Source: Methylobacterium sp. GXS13
GTDB lineage: Bacteria > Pseudomonadota > Alphaproteobacteria > Rhizobiales > Beijerinckiaceae
DNA: 49,328 nt
NCBI RefSeq assembly: GCF_001455965.1
Contig: NZ_LKKO01000044.1
Span: 1 to 49,328 of the forward strand
Reading direction: 5' to 3'
The notes under the pieces were generated by a model. It did not search any database. It saw only the letters and a program-made list of their open reading frames with translations, and was not told the origin of the DNA. Shown piece by piece: positions 1 to 8,401 of this stretch (position 1 is the first letter of the stretch; each line of letters begins with the position of its first letter). A program made the translations under genes and the position numbers.

Positions 1-291
1 AGGCAGAGCCTCACCCGGGTGCTGAAGGATCTGATCGGGCAGGGCTCCGCCCCCCAGAAGACCGGCCCGCGCGACCGGCGCCAGCGGCTGCTGTTCTGCC
101 CCCCCGCCGGCGCGGAGCTGGCCGCCGACCTCACCCGGGTCCAGGCCCGCCGCCTGGCCCGGGCGCTCGCCGCGCCGGACGCGCTGGGCTCCCCGGAGGA
201 CTTTCTGATGGCGATGATCGAGCCGGAGGACCGGGCGGCGGTGCGGCGCCTGATGGCCCGGCGCGGCTCCGCCCGGGGTGGCGGCGCGTGA
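1..291 (+). CDS. MarR-family transcriptional regulator, 5' partial (PetP-like)
   Basis: The reading frame is open from base 1, so only the C-terminal part of the gene is present. The residues SLTRVLKDL followed by KTGPRDRRQRLLF match the end of the recognition helix and the beta-wing of MarR-type winged-helix regulators, and the rest is the C-terminal dimerisation helix. The stop overlaps the GTG start of the response regulator (GTGA), so the two are translationally coupled. The same pairing of MarR protein and OmpR-type regulator is known as petP-petR in Rhodobacter. Between the two motifs the sequence reads GQGSAP where family members usually have something like GLVEQ, and LLFCPPAG where LLFLTPAG is usual. 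These look like base errors near a contig end rather than real divergence. The MarR assignment is firm; the PetP identity is inferred from the neighbour. Confidence 0.75.
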   Translation, partial: RQSLTRVLKDLIGQGSAPQKTGPRDRRQRLLFCPPAGAELAADLTRVQARRLARALAAPDALGSPEDFLMAMIEPEDRAAVRRLMARRGSARGGGA

Positions 292-995
292 CGCCCGCCC
301 CCCGTGCCGAACTGCCCGACACGGCGCCGCACGTCCTCGTCGTCGACGACGACCGCCGCCTGCGCGAGCTGCTCGCCCGCTACCTGACCGACCAGGGATT
401 TCGCGTCACCGTGGCGGCGAGCGCCGCCGAGGCCCGGGCCCGGGCCCAGAGCGTCGTGTTCGACGCGATGGTGCTCGACGTGATGATGCCCGGCGAGAAC
501 GGCTTCGACTATGCCCGCAGCGTCCGCGAGACCTCCCGGGTGCCGATCCTGATGCTCACCGCCCGGTCCAACCCCAACGACCGGGTGATGGGGCTTGAGA
601 TCGGGGCGGACGATTACCTGCCCAAGCCGTTCGAGCCCCGGGAGCTGACACTGCGGCTCAACAACATCATCAAGCGCGGCGTCCCTACGCGCGAGGCGGC
701 GGCCGAGACGGTGACCTTCGGGCCGTTCGCGTTCCGCATCGATCGGGGCGAGCTGCGCCGGGACGACGTTCTGATCCGCATCACCGACCGCGAGCGCGAG
801 ATCCTGACGATCCTGGCCGCGGCCGGGGGCGCCAATGTCGAGCGCGAGCAACTCGCCGGCCCTGGGGGCGCCGCGGCGGAGCGCACGGTGGACGTGCAGA
901 TCAACCGCCTGCGCCGCAAGACCGAGGTCGATCCGGCCAACCCGGTGTTCCTGCAGACCGTGCGGGGCGTCGGCTACCGGCTCGCCGTGGATTGA
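288..995 (+). CDS. OmpR-family response regulator (PetR-like)
   Basis: This is a 235-residue two-component response regulator. The receiver domain (about 14-130) has the acidic triad DDD at 20-22, the phospho-acceptor Asp64 in VLDVMMP, the Thr of LMLTA and the Lys of LPKPFEP. The C-terminal winged helix (about 145-235) ends in the usual QTVRGVGYRL. Translation starts at GTG 288, overlapping the stop of the upstream MarR gene by 4 bases. No histidine kinase is in view. In Rhodobacter capsulatus the equivalent pair petPR influences respiratory gene expression, but a different target set is possible here. The linker LAGPGGAAAERTVDV before the recognition helix has an unusual Pro-Gly step that may be a sequencing artefact. 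Confidence 0.85.
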   Translation: MTPAPRAELPDTAPHVLVVDDDRRLRELLARYLTDQGFRVTVAASAAEARARAQSVVFDAMVLDVMMPGENGFDYARSVRETSRVPILMLTARSNPNDRVMGLEIGADDYLPKPFEPRELTLRLNNIIKRGVPTREAAAETVTFGPFAFRIDRGELRRDDVLIRITDREREILTILAAAGGANVEREQLAGPGGAAAERTVDVQINRLRRKTEVDPANPVFLQTVRGVGYRLAVD

Positions 996-1005
996 GCCCG
1001 GACCG

Positions 1006-1257
1006 TCACACCGGGCGCGGCTCGCCCGGCTTCAGCTTGAGCCCCTTGGACACCCGGGTCGAGAGGCTGCCCACGACCGCGACCACCGCCGGCTCTTCGG
1101 CCAGCGCACGGATCGCCTCGATGGCCGCCTCGGCATTGGGCTTCATCACGGCATAGACCAGAGGCGCGGATTTGGCCGACCGACCGCGGCCGCCGGATCG
1201 CTCCGCGGTTACGGAAACCAGGAAGGTGGTGTAGCGGCTCCGCGTGCGTCCAGGCAT
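1006..1257 (-). CDS. Small conserved-looking hypothetical protein
   Basis: This 83-residue frame begins MPGRTRSRYTTFLVSV, and its middle (PLVYAVMKPNAEAAIEAIRALAEE) has the alternating pattern of a small alpha/beta fold. Codon third positions are strongly G/C, like the neighbours, whereas the overlapping 974-1267 frame gives low-complexity protein. It lies convergent to the response regulator, ending 11 bases after it. The fold could be a small ferredoxin-like domain, but no family was recognised and the function is unknown. Confidence 0.55.
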   Translation of the reverse strand: MPGRTRSRYTTFLVSVTAERSGGRGRSAKSAPLVYAVMKPNAEAAIEAIRALAEEPAVVAVVGSLSTRVSKGLKLKPGEPRPV

Positions 1258-1478
1258 GGCTCAGCATGTGGCATGTCGGCTAATTATCACCAATGCCGGC
1301 AGCCGCAGCCCAGCCCGGACACAGGTTCGTGAGACACGGCACAAGGCGAATTGCGTGCCGCGGGAGGCCGACCGCCCTGCCCTGCTTGCCGGCACCCGAA
1401 GCAGGTTTCGCAGAATTGCGCTGCGGCTTTGTGTCGGAATTCCCTGTCCTATCGAAGGCTCCCGCGCCGCCGGTGCGA

Positions 1479-2303
1479 TCAGCCCAGGGTAAGGTCGAGG
1501 CCTGGCAGGGACAGGCCGGAGATCCGGGTGGTCCAGACCTGCCCGGCGGCGACCGGCAGGGCGTCGGTCAGCGTTCCGGTGGAGACGATCTCACCGGCGG
1601 CGAGCGGTGGGCTGCCGGGATCTTTAGCCAGCACATCGATCAGGTGCCGGAGGGCTGCAAGAGGGCCGCCGCCGAGCACGTTGCGGGCGCTGCCGCGATC
1701 GGCGACCGCGCCGTCCCGCAGGAGCGCGATGGAGAAGCCCGCCAGCCCGTCGATCCAGACTGGTGCTGCATCCCGGGTGATCGGTACCCGCGCGCCGTGC
1801 ACCAGCAAGCCGTGCAGCCCGAAGGCCGCCACGGTGTCGGGGGCGGCGAAGCGCCAGCCGGGGAACAGCGACTGCACGATCTCGAACCCTTGCGCCACCC
1901 AGTCGAGGCAACCGAGTAGGGCCGCGTCGTCCATGCCGGGCTCGGGGGCCCGGGCCAGCCCGAACACGATCTCCGGCTCGATCCGCGGCTCGACCAAGGC
2001 GGCAAGCGGGATCGGGCCGGTGAGGGCGGCGCGCTCAAGCAGGGTGGTGTCGTAGACATGGCCCCAGATCGGCGCGTGGACGCCGTAGGTTTCCCAGAGC
2101 GTCGTGTTGGTGAAGCCGATCTTGCGGCCCACCGGCCGCTCGCCCCGCGCCAGACGCAGGTGCCGGACCTCGGCGGCCACCCGGTAGGCGGCGGGCAGAT
2201 CCAGGCCGGCATCCCAGCCGGTCAGGGGCGCGATCTGGCGGCGATGCTCGTGTGCCGCCAGGATGGTGCGGGCATGGGTGGCGGCGGGGACGGGATCGCG
2301 CAT
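1479..2303 (-). CDS. 2-keto-4-pentenoate hydratase / FAH-superfamily protein
   Basis: This 274-residue protein has the MhpD-type layout. An N-terminal helical part (ARTILAAHEHRRQIAPL) is followed by GRKIGFTN, where the KIG motif is typical of 2-oxopent-4-enoate hydratases and 4-oxalocrotonate decarboxylases, and then by the metal-binding EPRIEPEIVF near residues 105-115. Such enzymes hydrate or decarboxylate 2-keto-enol acids in aromatic meta-cleavage pathways using a divalent metal. No other catabolic gene lies nearby, so the substrate cannot be assigned and the gene looks like a stand-alone member. Length and start (ATG 2303) fit the family. Confidence 0.8.
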   Translation of the reverse strand: MRDPVPAATHARTILAAHEHRRQIAPLTGWDAGLDLPAAYRVAAEVRHLRLARGERPVGRKIGFTNTTLWETYGVHAPIWGHVYDTTLLERAALTGPIPLAALVEPRIEPEIVFGLARAPEPGMDDAALLGCLDWVAQGFEIVQSLFPGWRFAAPDTVAAFGLHGLLVHGARVPITRDAAPVWIDGLAGFSIALLRDGAVADRGSARNVLGGGPLAALRHLIDVLAKDPGSPPLAAGEIVSTGTLTDALPVAAGQVWTTRISGLSLPGLDLTLG

Positions 2304-2402
2304 CCCCGCTCTGTAGCATGGCGGTCGGGGCCGATGCTGTCGGGCTTTCGAATCCGGAGCGTCCGTATCCGAGAGCCGAGAACCAGTTTTCGGGACGAGG
2401 CC

Positions 2403-3284
2403 CTACCAAACCAGCCGCTCGATCACCGCATCCGGATGCACGGCCTGGCGTCCGAGCCATTCGGCGACGTCGCCGAGACGGTGGTGCTCGGCCGAGACGC
2501 CGAGCTCCTCCGCGTGGATGCCGCGGGCCACCAGCAGGCTGGCGATGCCGAAGCCGCGGGCACCGGCGATGTCCGTGCGGATCGCATCGCCGATCGCCAT
2601 CACCCGGGCCGGATCCACCGGCGCGCCGGTGAGCTCGGCCCCCTTGGCGAGCGCAGCTTCGTAGACCGGGCGGTGCGGCTTGCCGGCATAGATCACGGTG
2701 CCGCCGAGCTCGGCATAGGCCGCCGCCAGCAGGCCGGCGCAGGGGATCAGCCGGTTGCCGCTCTCGACCACGAGGTCGGGATTGGCGCAGATCATGGTCA
2801 GGCCCCGGGCGGCGAGGCGCGTCAGTTCGTTCCGGTAATCGTCGGCGGTCTCGCTGCGGTCGTCGAACAGGCCGGTGCAGACCATGAGGTCGGCCTCCTC
2901 CTCCGCGACGAGGCTGAGGTCGAGATCCTTGAAGATGCCGAGGTCGCGCTCCGGCCCGAGATGCCGGATCCGGGCGCCCGGGCGCCCGGCGATCAGCTCC
3001 CGGGTGAGGTCCCCCGAGGTCAGGATCGCGTCGTAGGCTTCGCGCGGCACCCCGAACCGGTCGAGGATGCGGCCGACCCCGTCCCCGGGCCGCGGGGCGT
3101 TCGAGACCAGGACCACCCGGCGCGGCCGCGGCCCCGGCAGGCCGCGGAACCGGATCAGCGCCTCGCCGGCCGGGACATGGGCCTTCTGGCCGTCATGCAG
3201 CACGCCCCAGACGTCGCAGAGGAGGAGGTCGTAGCGCTCCGCCACCTGCGCGAGGCCGTCGAGGGTCGGGATCGGTGCGGTCAT
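2403..3284 (-). CDS. HAD-superfamily class IIA hydrolase (TIGR01459 type)
   Basis: This 293-residue HAD hydrolase begins with LLLCDVWGVLHDG, the variant nucleophile motif of the TIGR01459 group, in which the second Asp of the usual DxD is replaced by Trp. The phosphate-binding VLVSNAPRP, the cap domain (about 80-190), GKPHRPVYEAAL and the metal-binding GDAIRTDIAGA follow in order. NagD-like relatives dephosphorylate small metabolites, but this subgroup has no firmly assigned substrate. It lies in a minus-strand run with the esterase upstream; a palindromic repeat (3306-3349) fills the gap between them. Confidence 0.85.
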   Translation of the reverse strand: MTAPIPTLDGLAQVAERYDLLLCDVWGVLHDGQKAHVPAGEALIRFRGLPGPRPRRVVLVSNAPRPGDGVGRILDRFGVPREAYDAILTSGDLTRELIAGRPGARIRHLGPERDLGIFKDLDLSLVAEEEADLMVCTGLFDDRSETADDYRNELTRLAARGLTMICANPDLVVESGNRLIPCAGLLAAAYAELGGTVIYAGKPHRPVYEAALAKGAELTGAPVDPARVMAIGDAIRTDIAGARGFGIASLLVARGIHAEELGVSAEHHRLGDVAEWLGRQAVHPDAVIERLVW

Positions 3285-3305
3285 GGAGGGGTCCGGTCAC
3301 GGTTT

Positions 3306-3349
3306 CAAAAGGTCCGGGACCTTTTGCGGGTGCAGGGCCGTGCCCTGCA
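3306..3349. repeat. Palindromic intergenic repeat, family A copy 1
   Basis: Two adjacent hairpins lie here. The first is CAAAAGGTCC/GGACCTTTTG at 3306-3326 with a single central base. The second is TGCAGGGC/GCCCTGCA at 3331-3349 with a 3-base loop. The same two-hairpin design occurs in the opposite orientation at 25534-25585. It sits between two minus-strand genes, so it may act as an intercistronic stem or attenuator in the RNA. Confidence 0.8.
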
Positions 3350-3383
3350 AGCCTCGAGGCCGAGCCCGACCCCAATCGTGGTT

Positions 3384-4646
3384 TTACCGCGGCCCGAGCC
3401 GATGCTCGGCGAAGAAGTCGAGCATCGCGCGCGAGGCGTCGGGGCCGTCGGCATCGGTGTAGCTGCCCTCGGGGCGGCCGCCCGACCAGGCGTGGCCGGC
3501 GCCGCGCACCCGCCAATCCTCGACCACGACCCGGCCGGTCCCGTCCCGATAGCGGGTGCGGGTGAAGGGGTGGCCACGGTCTTCGAAGGTCTCGGATTGC
3601 GCCGTCAGGCCGGCGACGTTGGCCTGGGCCAGAACCTGATCGGCATTGCGCACACTGACGGTGCCGTCGTCATCGCCGTGGAACACGATGGTGGGGATGC
3701 GCCGCCCGGCCGGGGAGGCGCCGAACGGCGCCGCGGTACCGAGGCCCGGGGCGCCGACCTGCATGGCCATCAGCGCCGAGCCGAGATCGCGGGCGCAGCC
3801 GGCGGCAAGGCCCGAATGCACGCCCACGGCGGCGTAGAGGTCCGGATAGGCCCGGGCGATGTTCAGGGCCGCGGCGCCCCCCGCCGACATGCCGGCAATG
3901 TAGACCTGAGCCGGGTCGATCGGGTGGGCCGCCATCACGGCTCGGGTGAGGCCCGCGATGATCGCCGCTTCGCCGGATTCCCGGCGCTGGTCACGCGGCT
4001 CGTACCAGTTCCAGCAGCGCTGGACATGGGCCTGCCGGCTCTGGGCCGGGTAGACAACGAAGAACCCTTCGCGCTCGGCCAGCACGTTCATGCCGGTGCC
4101 GGCGGCGAAATCGTCCGGGTTCTGCATGCAGCCGTGCAGCATCACGATCAGCGGCGCCGGCTCGACCGAATCACCCGGGATAAACAGTTTGTAGTCGCGG
4201 CTGCCGGCCGGCTCGGCGTGGCTGAGGGCAACGAAGCGGCTCTCGGCCGGCGGCTTCCGGGCCACGGGCGACCGCGCGGGTCCGCGGCGCGGCTGGCCGA
4301 GCCCCTTCAGCACGGGCGCGAGCCCGCGCACGACCTTGACGACCGCTTTGCGCACCCGCACCGCGGGCTCGGCGCGCGTCTCGCCCCGGGTCTTATGGGG
4401 GGCTTCTCGCCGGGCATCCTGAGGAGCCTCTTCGCGGTGGGTCGAGGGCTGGGGCGCCGGCGTCTGAGGTTCCGAGGGCGGTGCGGGCGCGTAGCCGCCG
4501 AGGCTGCGCTGGATCAGGGCGGTCGCCTCGTCCAGGCGGCCGAGGCTGGTCAGACGGGTGATTTCGATCATATCGGCGAAGGGGGAGCCGGCGGCCCGGT
4601 CGCGCGCGCCGTCCTGCAGTGCCTTCAGCTTGCTGAAGGGGTCCAT
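3384..4646 (-). CDS. PHB-depolymerase-family extracellular esterase
   Basis: This is an alpha/beta hydrolase of the PHB depolymerase/feruloyl esterase family (TIGR01840 type). After a charged, proline-rich N-terminal region (to about 145), the catalytic domain has the oxyanion LIVMLHGCMQNP, the nucleophile elbow GMSAGG (Ser about 254), the acid in FHGDDDGTV (about 327) and the histidine in GAGHAWSGG (about 385). These catalytic features are intact. The long N-terminal extension (starting MDPFSKLKALQDG) resembles a phasin-like or granule-associated segment more than a signal peptide, so intracellular PHB turnover is possible. ATG 4646 was chosen; a GTG at 4667 would add seven residues. Neither start has a clear ribosome binding site. 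Confidence 0.8.
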   Translation of the reverse strand: MDPFSKLKALQDGARDRAAGSPFADMIEITRLTSLGRLDEATALIQRSLGGYAPAPPSEPQTPAPQPSTHREEAPQDARREAPHKTRGETRAEPAVRVRKAVVKVVRGLAPVLKGLGQPRRGPARSPVARKPPAESRFVALSHAEPAGSRDYKLFIPGDSVEPAPLIVMLHGCMQNPDDFAAGTGMNVLAEREGFFVVYPAQSRQAHVQRCWNWYEPRDQRRESGEAAIIAGLTRAVMAAHPIDPAQVYIAGMSAGGAAALNIARAYPDLYAAVGVHSGLAAGCARDLGSALMAMQVGAPGLGTAAPFGASPAGRRIPTIVFHGDDDGTVSVRNADQVLAQANVAGLTAQSETFEDRGHPFTRTRYRDGTGRVVVEDWRVRGAGHAWSGGRPEGSYTDADGPDASRAMLDFFAEHRLGPR

Positions 4647-4755
4647 GTTGGGTGCGCGCTTGGTCACATCAGCGTCCGTGCCGCGGCCGGGATAGCGCGA
4701 CGATCAGCATATGGTGCGATGCAATAGAGGCCGATGTGCGATGCGGCAAGACCGG

Positions 4756-5472
4756 TCAGGCCGGGTCGTCGGCACCGATATACTCGGCCCAGATCGGTGC
4801 CGCCCCGAGGCTCGCTCGGAAGCTGTCGTGACGGGTCCTCTCCTCATCCGTAAGGCGGCTTCGATACGGCCGGGGGGCCGCCGGAGCGGCCTGGACGACA
4901 GCCTGGACCGCCGGGCCGGCCTGTGCGTCCAAGAGTCCAAGACTGGTCTGCTTCCCGCCGAGCAGCTCGACATAGACCTCGGCCAGGATCTGCGCGTCGA
5001 GGAGCGCCCCGTGCTTGGTGCGCCGGCTGGTGTCGATCCCGTAGCGGTTGCACAGGGCATCGAGGTTGTTGGCCGCGCCCGGGTGCTTGCGCCGGGCCAT
5101 CGGCAGGGTGTCGACCACGTCGTCCAGCTGGATCGGCGGCGGCGCGTTGGCCCCGAGCCGGGCGTATTCCATGTTGAGGAAGCCGACATCGAACGGCGCG
5201 TTGTGGATCACGAGGCGCCCGTCGGCCAGGAAGGCCAACAGCTCGCCCACGATCTCGGCAAAGAGCGGCTTGTCGGACAGGAAGGCGTCCGACAGCCCGT
5301 GGACGTTGAACGCACCCTCGGAGACCGCCCGCTGCGGGTTGCAGTAGCGGTGGAAGGTCCGGCCCGTGGGGATGTGGTTGAGGAGCTCGACCGCACCGAT
5401 CTCGATCAGCCGGTCGCCGTTCCGCGCCTCCGTGCCGGTGGTCTCCGTGTCGAGGACGATCTCGCGCAGCAT
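4756..5472 (-). CDS. dnaQ: DNA polymerase III epsilon subunit (3'-5' proofreading exonuclease)
   Basis: This 238-residue protein has all three exonuclease motifs. Exo I is VLDTETTG (Asp8, Glu10), Exo II is IHNAPFDVGFLN (near 93-104) and Exo III is the HGALLDAQ His-Asp pair (near 158-165). It forms the replication core with the alpha and theta subunits and removes misincorporated nucleotides. The C-terminal tail after about 175 is the Ala/Pro-rich linker that binds the alpha subunit. In many alphaproteobacteria dnaQ follows coaE, but here the next gene upstream is the glucan exporter. ATG 5472 is the natural start (MLREIVLDTET). Confidence 0.95.
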   Translation of the reverse strand: MLREIVLDTETTGTEARNGDRLIEIGAVELLNHIPTGRTFHRYCNPQRAVSEGAFNVHGLSDAFLSDKPLFAEIVGELLAFLADGRLVIHNAPFDVGFLNMEYARLGANAPPPIQLDDVVDTLPMARRKHPGAANNLDALCNRYGIDTSRRTKHGALLDAQILAEVYVELLGGKQTSLGLLDAQAGPAVQAVVQAAPAAPRPYRSRLTDEERTRHDSFRASLGAAPIWAEYIGADDPA

Positions 5473-5537
5473 GTTTTGTGACTCAGAGGGTCAGGATGCC
5501 TCGCCCGATCGGACCGGGCTCCGGGGGCGGATGACCG

Positions 5538-5564
5538 CTTTCGGGAGACTCTGTCTCCCGAAAG
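5538..5564 (-). terminator. Hairpin downstream of the glucan exporter gene
   Basis: A perfect 12-bp stem (CTTTCGGGAGAC/GTCTCCCGAAAG) with a 3-base loop lies 42 bases downstream of the exporter stop. There is no clear U-tract, so it may be a Rho-assisted terminator or an RNA-stabilising stem separating the exporter from dnaQ. Confidence 0.6.
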
Positions 5565-5605
5565 ATTGAGACTTCCTTGGCTGCCGGCTGATCGGCGCCG
5601 GTCTC

Positions 5606-7384
5606 TCACGCCGCCAGGGCCAGCCGCCCCTCGCTCTCGTCGGCCTCCGCCGCCATGAACTGGGCCCGGGCGAGCTCGGCGAAGCGGCCGTTCTCGGCGA
5701 CCAGCGCGTCGAACGTACCGGCCTCGACGATCCGGCCCTCGTGGAAGACCAGGATCCGGTCGGCATTGCGGATCGTGGCGAGCCGGTGGGCGATCACGAA
5801 GGTGGTGCGCCCCTCCATCACGGCCTCCAGGGCGCCCTGGAGTCTGCGCTCGGTGGCCGCGTCCAGCGCCGAGGTCGCCTCGTCGAGGATCAGGATCGGC
5901 GGGTTCTTCAGCAGCGCCCGGGCGATCGAGAGCCGCTGACGCTCGCCGCCGGAGAGTGAGCGGCCACGCTCGCCGATCACCGTGTCGAGCCCCGCGGGCT
6001 GGCGCGCCATGAAGGCGCCGGCCTGGGCCCGCTCCAGGGCGTCGAGCATCTCGGCATCGGTGGCGTCGGGACGGCCGACCTGCAGGTTCTCGCGGATCGA
6101 GCGGGCGAACAGCATCGGCTCCTGGAAGACCACGCCGATATTGTGGCGCAGGGACGAGAGGCCGATGTCGCGCACGTCGATATCGTCGATCCGGATTGAC
6201 CCGGAAGCCGGATCGAAGCTGCGGTGCAGGAGGCCGAGCGTCGTCGACTTGCCCGAGCCGGTGGTGCCGACCAGCGCCACGGTCTCGCCGGGCCGCGCCG
6301 AGAACGAGACGCCGTCGAGCGCCTTGCGCTGTCCGTCATACGAGAAGGCGACGTCGTGGAAGGTGACCTCGCCTTCGAAGCGGGCGACCTGCCGGGCATG
6401 CGGGCGGTCGGCCACCGCCGGCACGGTGTCGTAGATCTCGAAGAACTCGGCGATCTTGGGGGCCTGCTGGAACAGTCCGTTAACGAAACCGACCACATGA
6501 TCGAGCCGCGCCACGAAGGCGGTGGCCAGGCTCATGAAGGCCACGACCTCGCCCACCGTGGTGGTGCCGGCCTGGTACAGCCAGATGCCGGTGACGAAGA
6601 TCGCCGTCATGGTGATGGTGGCGGAGGCCCGGGTCGCCACGTTGGCGAGGGCCCACCAGGACAGGACCGGGATCTGCGCGGCGAGCAGGTTCGTGATGAT
6701 GCCGCGCATTGCATCCTTCTCGGCCTTGGCGCGGGTGAAGGACTGGATCACCGCGACGTTGCCGAGCGCATCGGAGGCGTGGGCGGCAAGGCCGGAATTG
6801 AATTCCTCGACCTGGCCCTGGAGCGTCTCGGTCCGGCGCATCACGAAGGTGGTGAGCGCCGTGAAGGCCAGCATCAGGACGACCAGGATCGAGCCGAGCT
6901 GCCAGTTGATGAACAGGGTCATCGGCAGGAGCACAACCAGCGACACCAGGGCGACGAGGTGGTCCCGGAAGAAGCCGAGCCACAGCCAGGCCATGCCGTT
7001 CGTGCCCTCCAGCATCGCCTTCAGTACCCGGCCGGAATGGTTGGCCGAGTGGAAGGCGAGCGGCAGGTCGAGCACGTGCTCGAAGTAGCTCGCCATCGAG
7101 GACAGGCGGTTGCGGTGGGCCAGCCGGTCGGCGTGGAGCGCGATGAACACGCCCGCCGCGATGGTGAAGAACCCGAACGCGACCCAGGCTGCCAGCAGGG
7201 GCAGCATGCTGGCCATGGCGTTGCCGCCGCGCTGGAGGTGGGTCAGCTGATCGATGATTCGGCCCATGAGCAGCGGTTCGGCGAAGGCCGCGATCGCCAG
7301 CACGACGTTGGTGACTGCCAGACCGATGGCCAGCCGCCGTTCCGCCTTCAGGAAACCTAGGACCCGCCCGTACAGACGAACCAT
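5606..7384 (-). CDS. ndvA: NdvA/ChvA-like beta-glucan ABC exporter (fused permease and ATPase)
   Basis: This roughly 592-residue ABC exporter has a six-helix membrane domain (about 15-310) followed by the ATPase. Walker A is GTTGSGKS (about 373-380), the signature is LSGGERQ (about 477-483), Walker B is ILILDEATSALD (about 497-508) and the H-loop is FVIAHRLAT. The N-terminus MVRLYGRVLGFL and the whole domain order match cyclic beta-1,2-glucan exporters of rhizobia, which deliver glucan to the periplasm for osmoadaptation and host interaction. No glucan synthase (ndvB) is in the window, so the substrate is inferred from the family. ATG 7384 was chosen because a GGAG lies 8 bases upstream; a GTG at 7390 also exists. 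Confidence 0.88.
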   Translation of the reverse strand: MVRLYGRVLGFLKAERRLAIGLAVTNVVLAIAAFAEPLLMGRIIDQLTHLQRGGNAMASMLPLLAAWVAFGFFTIAAGVFIALHADRLAHRNRLSSMASYFEHVLDLPLAFHSANHSGRVLKAMLEGTNGMAWLWLGFFRDHLVALVSLVVLLPMTLFINWQLGSILVVLMLAFTALTTFVMRRTETLQGQVEEFNSGLAAHASDALGNVAVIQSFTRAKAEKDAMRGIITNLLAAQIPVLSWWALANVATRASATITMTAIFVTGIWLYQAGTTTVGEVVAFMSLATAFVARLDHVVGFVNGLFQQAPKIAEFFEIYDTVPAVADRPHARQVARFEGEVTFHDVAFSYDGQRKALDGVSFSARPGETVALVGTTGSGKSTTLGLLHRSFDPASGSIRIDDIDVRDIGLSSLRHNIGVVFQEPMLFARSIRENLQVGRPDATDAEMLDALERAQAGAFMARQPAGLDTVIGERGRSLSGGERQRLSIARALLKNPPILILDEATSALDAATERRLQGALEAVMEGRTTFVIAHRLATIRNADRILVFHEGRIVEAGTFDALVAENGRFAELARAQFMAAEADESEGRLALAA

Positions 7385-7600
7385 CGCCACAGCTCCGACA
7401 CCCCCGGCGCGGCCCGTGTGTCCGGGTCTCGCGCCAACTCTTAAGGTCCGGGCGGCGGGCGGATATCGCTGATTCCGCCGCCAAACCCCTCACACGACAC
7501 GGCTTATGCCCGGGCCCGCCTGAACGGGCGATGACGGCCCTATACAGGGTCGAAGTCATCACCTTTACGGCTCGTTCAGCAAGATTTCCTAGCGCTGTGA

Positions 7601-8392
7601 ATGACCCGGCCGCAAGCGATCAGGGGAACCGATCGTTTACGTGTCTGGTCCGGGCGCCGCGGCAGGGATCTCGCAGCCGCACTCGGCCTCCTCGCGAGCC
7701 ACGGCCGGTTCGTGACCTTCGCCGGCCGGATGGCGCTCCTGATGAACTTCTTCGTGATGGTCGCGGCCTATTCGACGCAGGGCCAGAAAACGATGCAGGT
7801 GGTCGCCGGCTCGATGCGCGACGCCTTCGGGGTGGACAAGGAATCGGAGTTCGCCGGCCTCCTCGAATCCGAAGGTTTGCCGGCCGCCGGCCACGTTATA
7901 TCCCTGCGCACCCTCCCGCCCGAGAAGGCCGCCGACCGGACCACACCGCCTCGGCGCGACCAGAGCAGCGCGTTCGGCCTGACCGAGACCGGCGAGCCGG
8001 ACCATGTCGGCCTCGCGGTGGCCTCCTTGCGGCAGGCGCTGCCGGACATCGCCGAACTGTCGAAGAGCGTGGTGATCGTCCGGTCCGACCAGGACCTCGA
8101 CCTGTCGATCGTCGACCAGGACGGGCGCTCGCTGGTCCCGGACGGCTCGACCGGCCCGAACGAGCGCACCCGGCGCCTGCTGGAGACGCTCGCCCCGACC
8201 CTGCGCCAGATGCCGAACCGCATCGCCGTCACGGGTTTCGCCGCCACCGACGACCGGTTCGCCTCGGTGTCCGGCAGGGCCGACACCGAGGCGATGTTCC
8301 CCGACAACCCGTATCTGGCGGCCAACCGGCGGGTGACGGTGACGCTGCTGAAGGAGGCGTCTCCGGTGCCGAACGTGAAGGGGCTTCCGTAG
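7601..8392 (+). CDS. MotB/OmpA-like protein lacking the stator aspartate
   Basis: This 263-residue protein has a MotB-like membrane segment (VTFAGRMALLMNFFVMVAAYSTQ, about 38-60), a linker (VVAGSMRDAFG) and a C-terminal OmpA-like peptidoglycan-binding region ending ANRRVTVTLLKE. In MotB the helix normally starts FADL, with an aspartate that carries protons. Here residue 42 is Gly (FAGR), so it should not work as a proton-driven stator. No motA or other flagellar gene is nearby. It could be a peptidoglycan-anchored envelope protein or a decaying paralogue. It is transcribed divergently from the glucan exporter. Confidence 0.75.
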   Translation: MTRPQAIRGTDRLRVWSGRRGRDLAAALGLLASHGRFVTFAGRMALLMNFFVMVAAYSTQGQKTMQVVAGSMRDAFGVDKESEFAGLLESEGLPAAGHVISLRTLPPEKAADRTTPPRRDQSSAFGLTETGEPDHVGLAVASLRQALPDIAELSKSVVIVRSDQDLDLSIVDQDGRSLVPDGSTGPNERTRRLLETLAPTLRQMPNRIAVTGFAATDDRFASVSGRADTEAMFPDNPYLAANRRVTVTLLKEASPVPNVKGLP

Positions 8393-8401
8393 AGGACGCG
8401 C

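Noticed and set aside
2058..4727. 889-codon plus-strand open frame
   Set aside because: It is antisense to the HAD and esterase genes; its Arg/Gly/His-rich protein has no domain, as usual for shadow frames in GC-rich DNA.
6478..6483. GTTAAC as part of a CtrA site
   Set aside because: Only one half-site, and it lies inside the exporter coding sequence.
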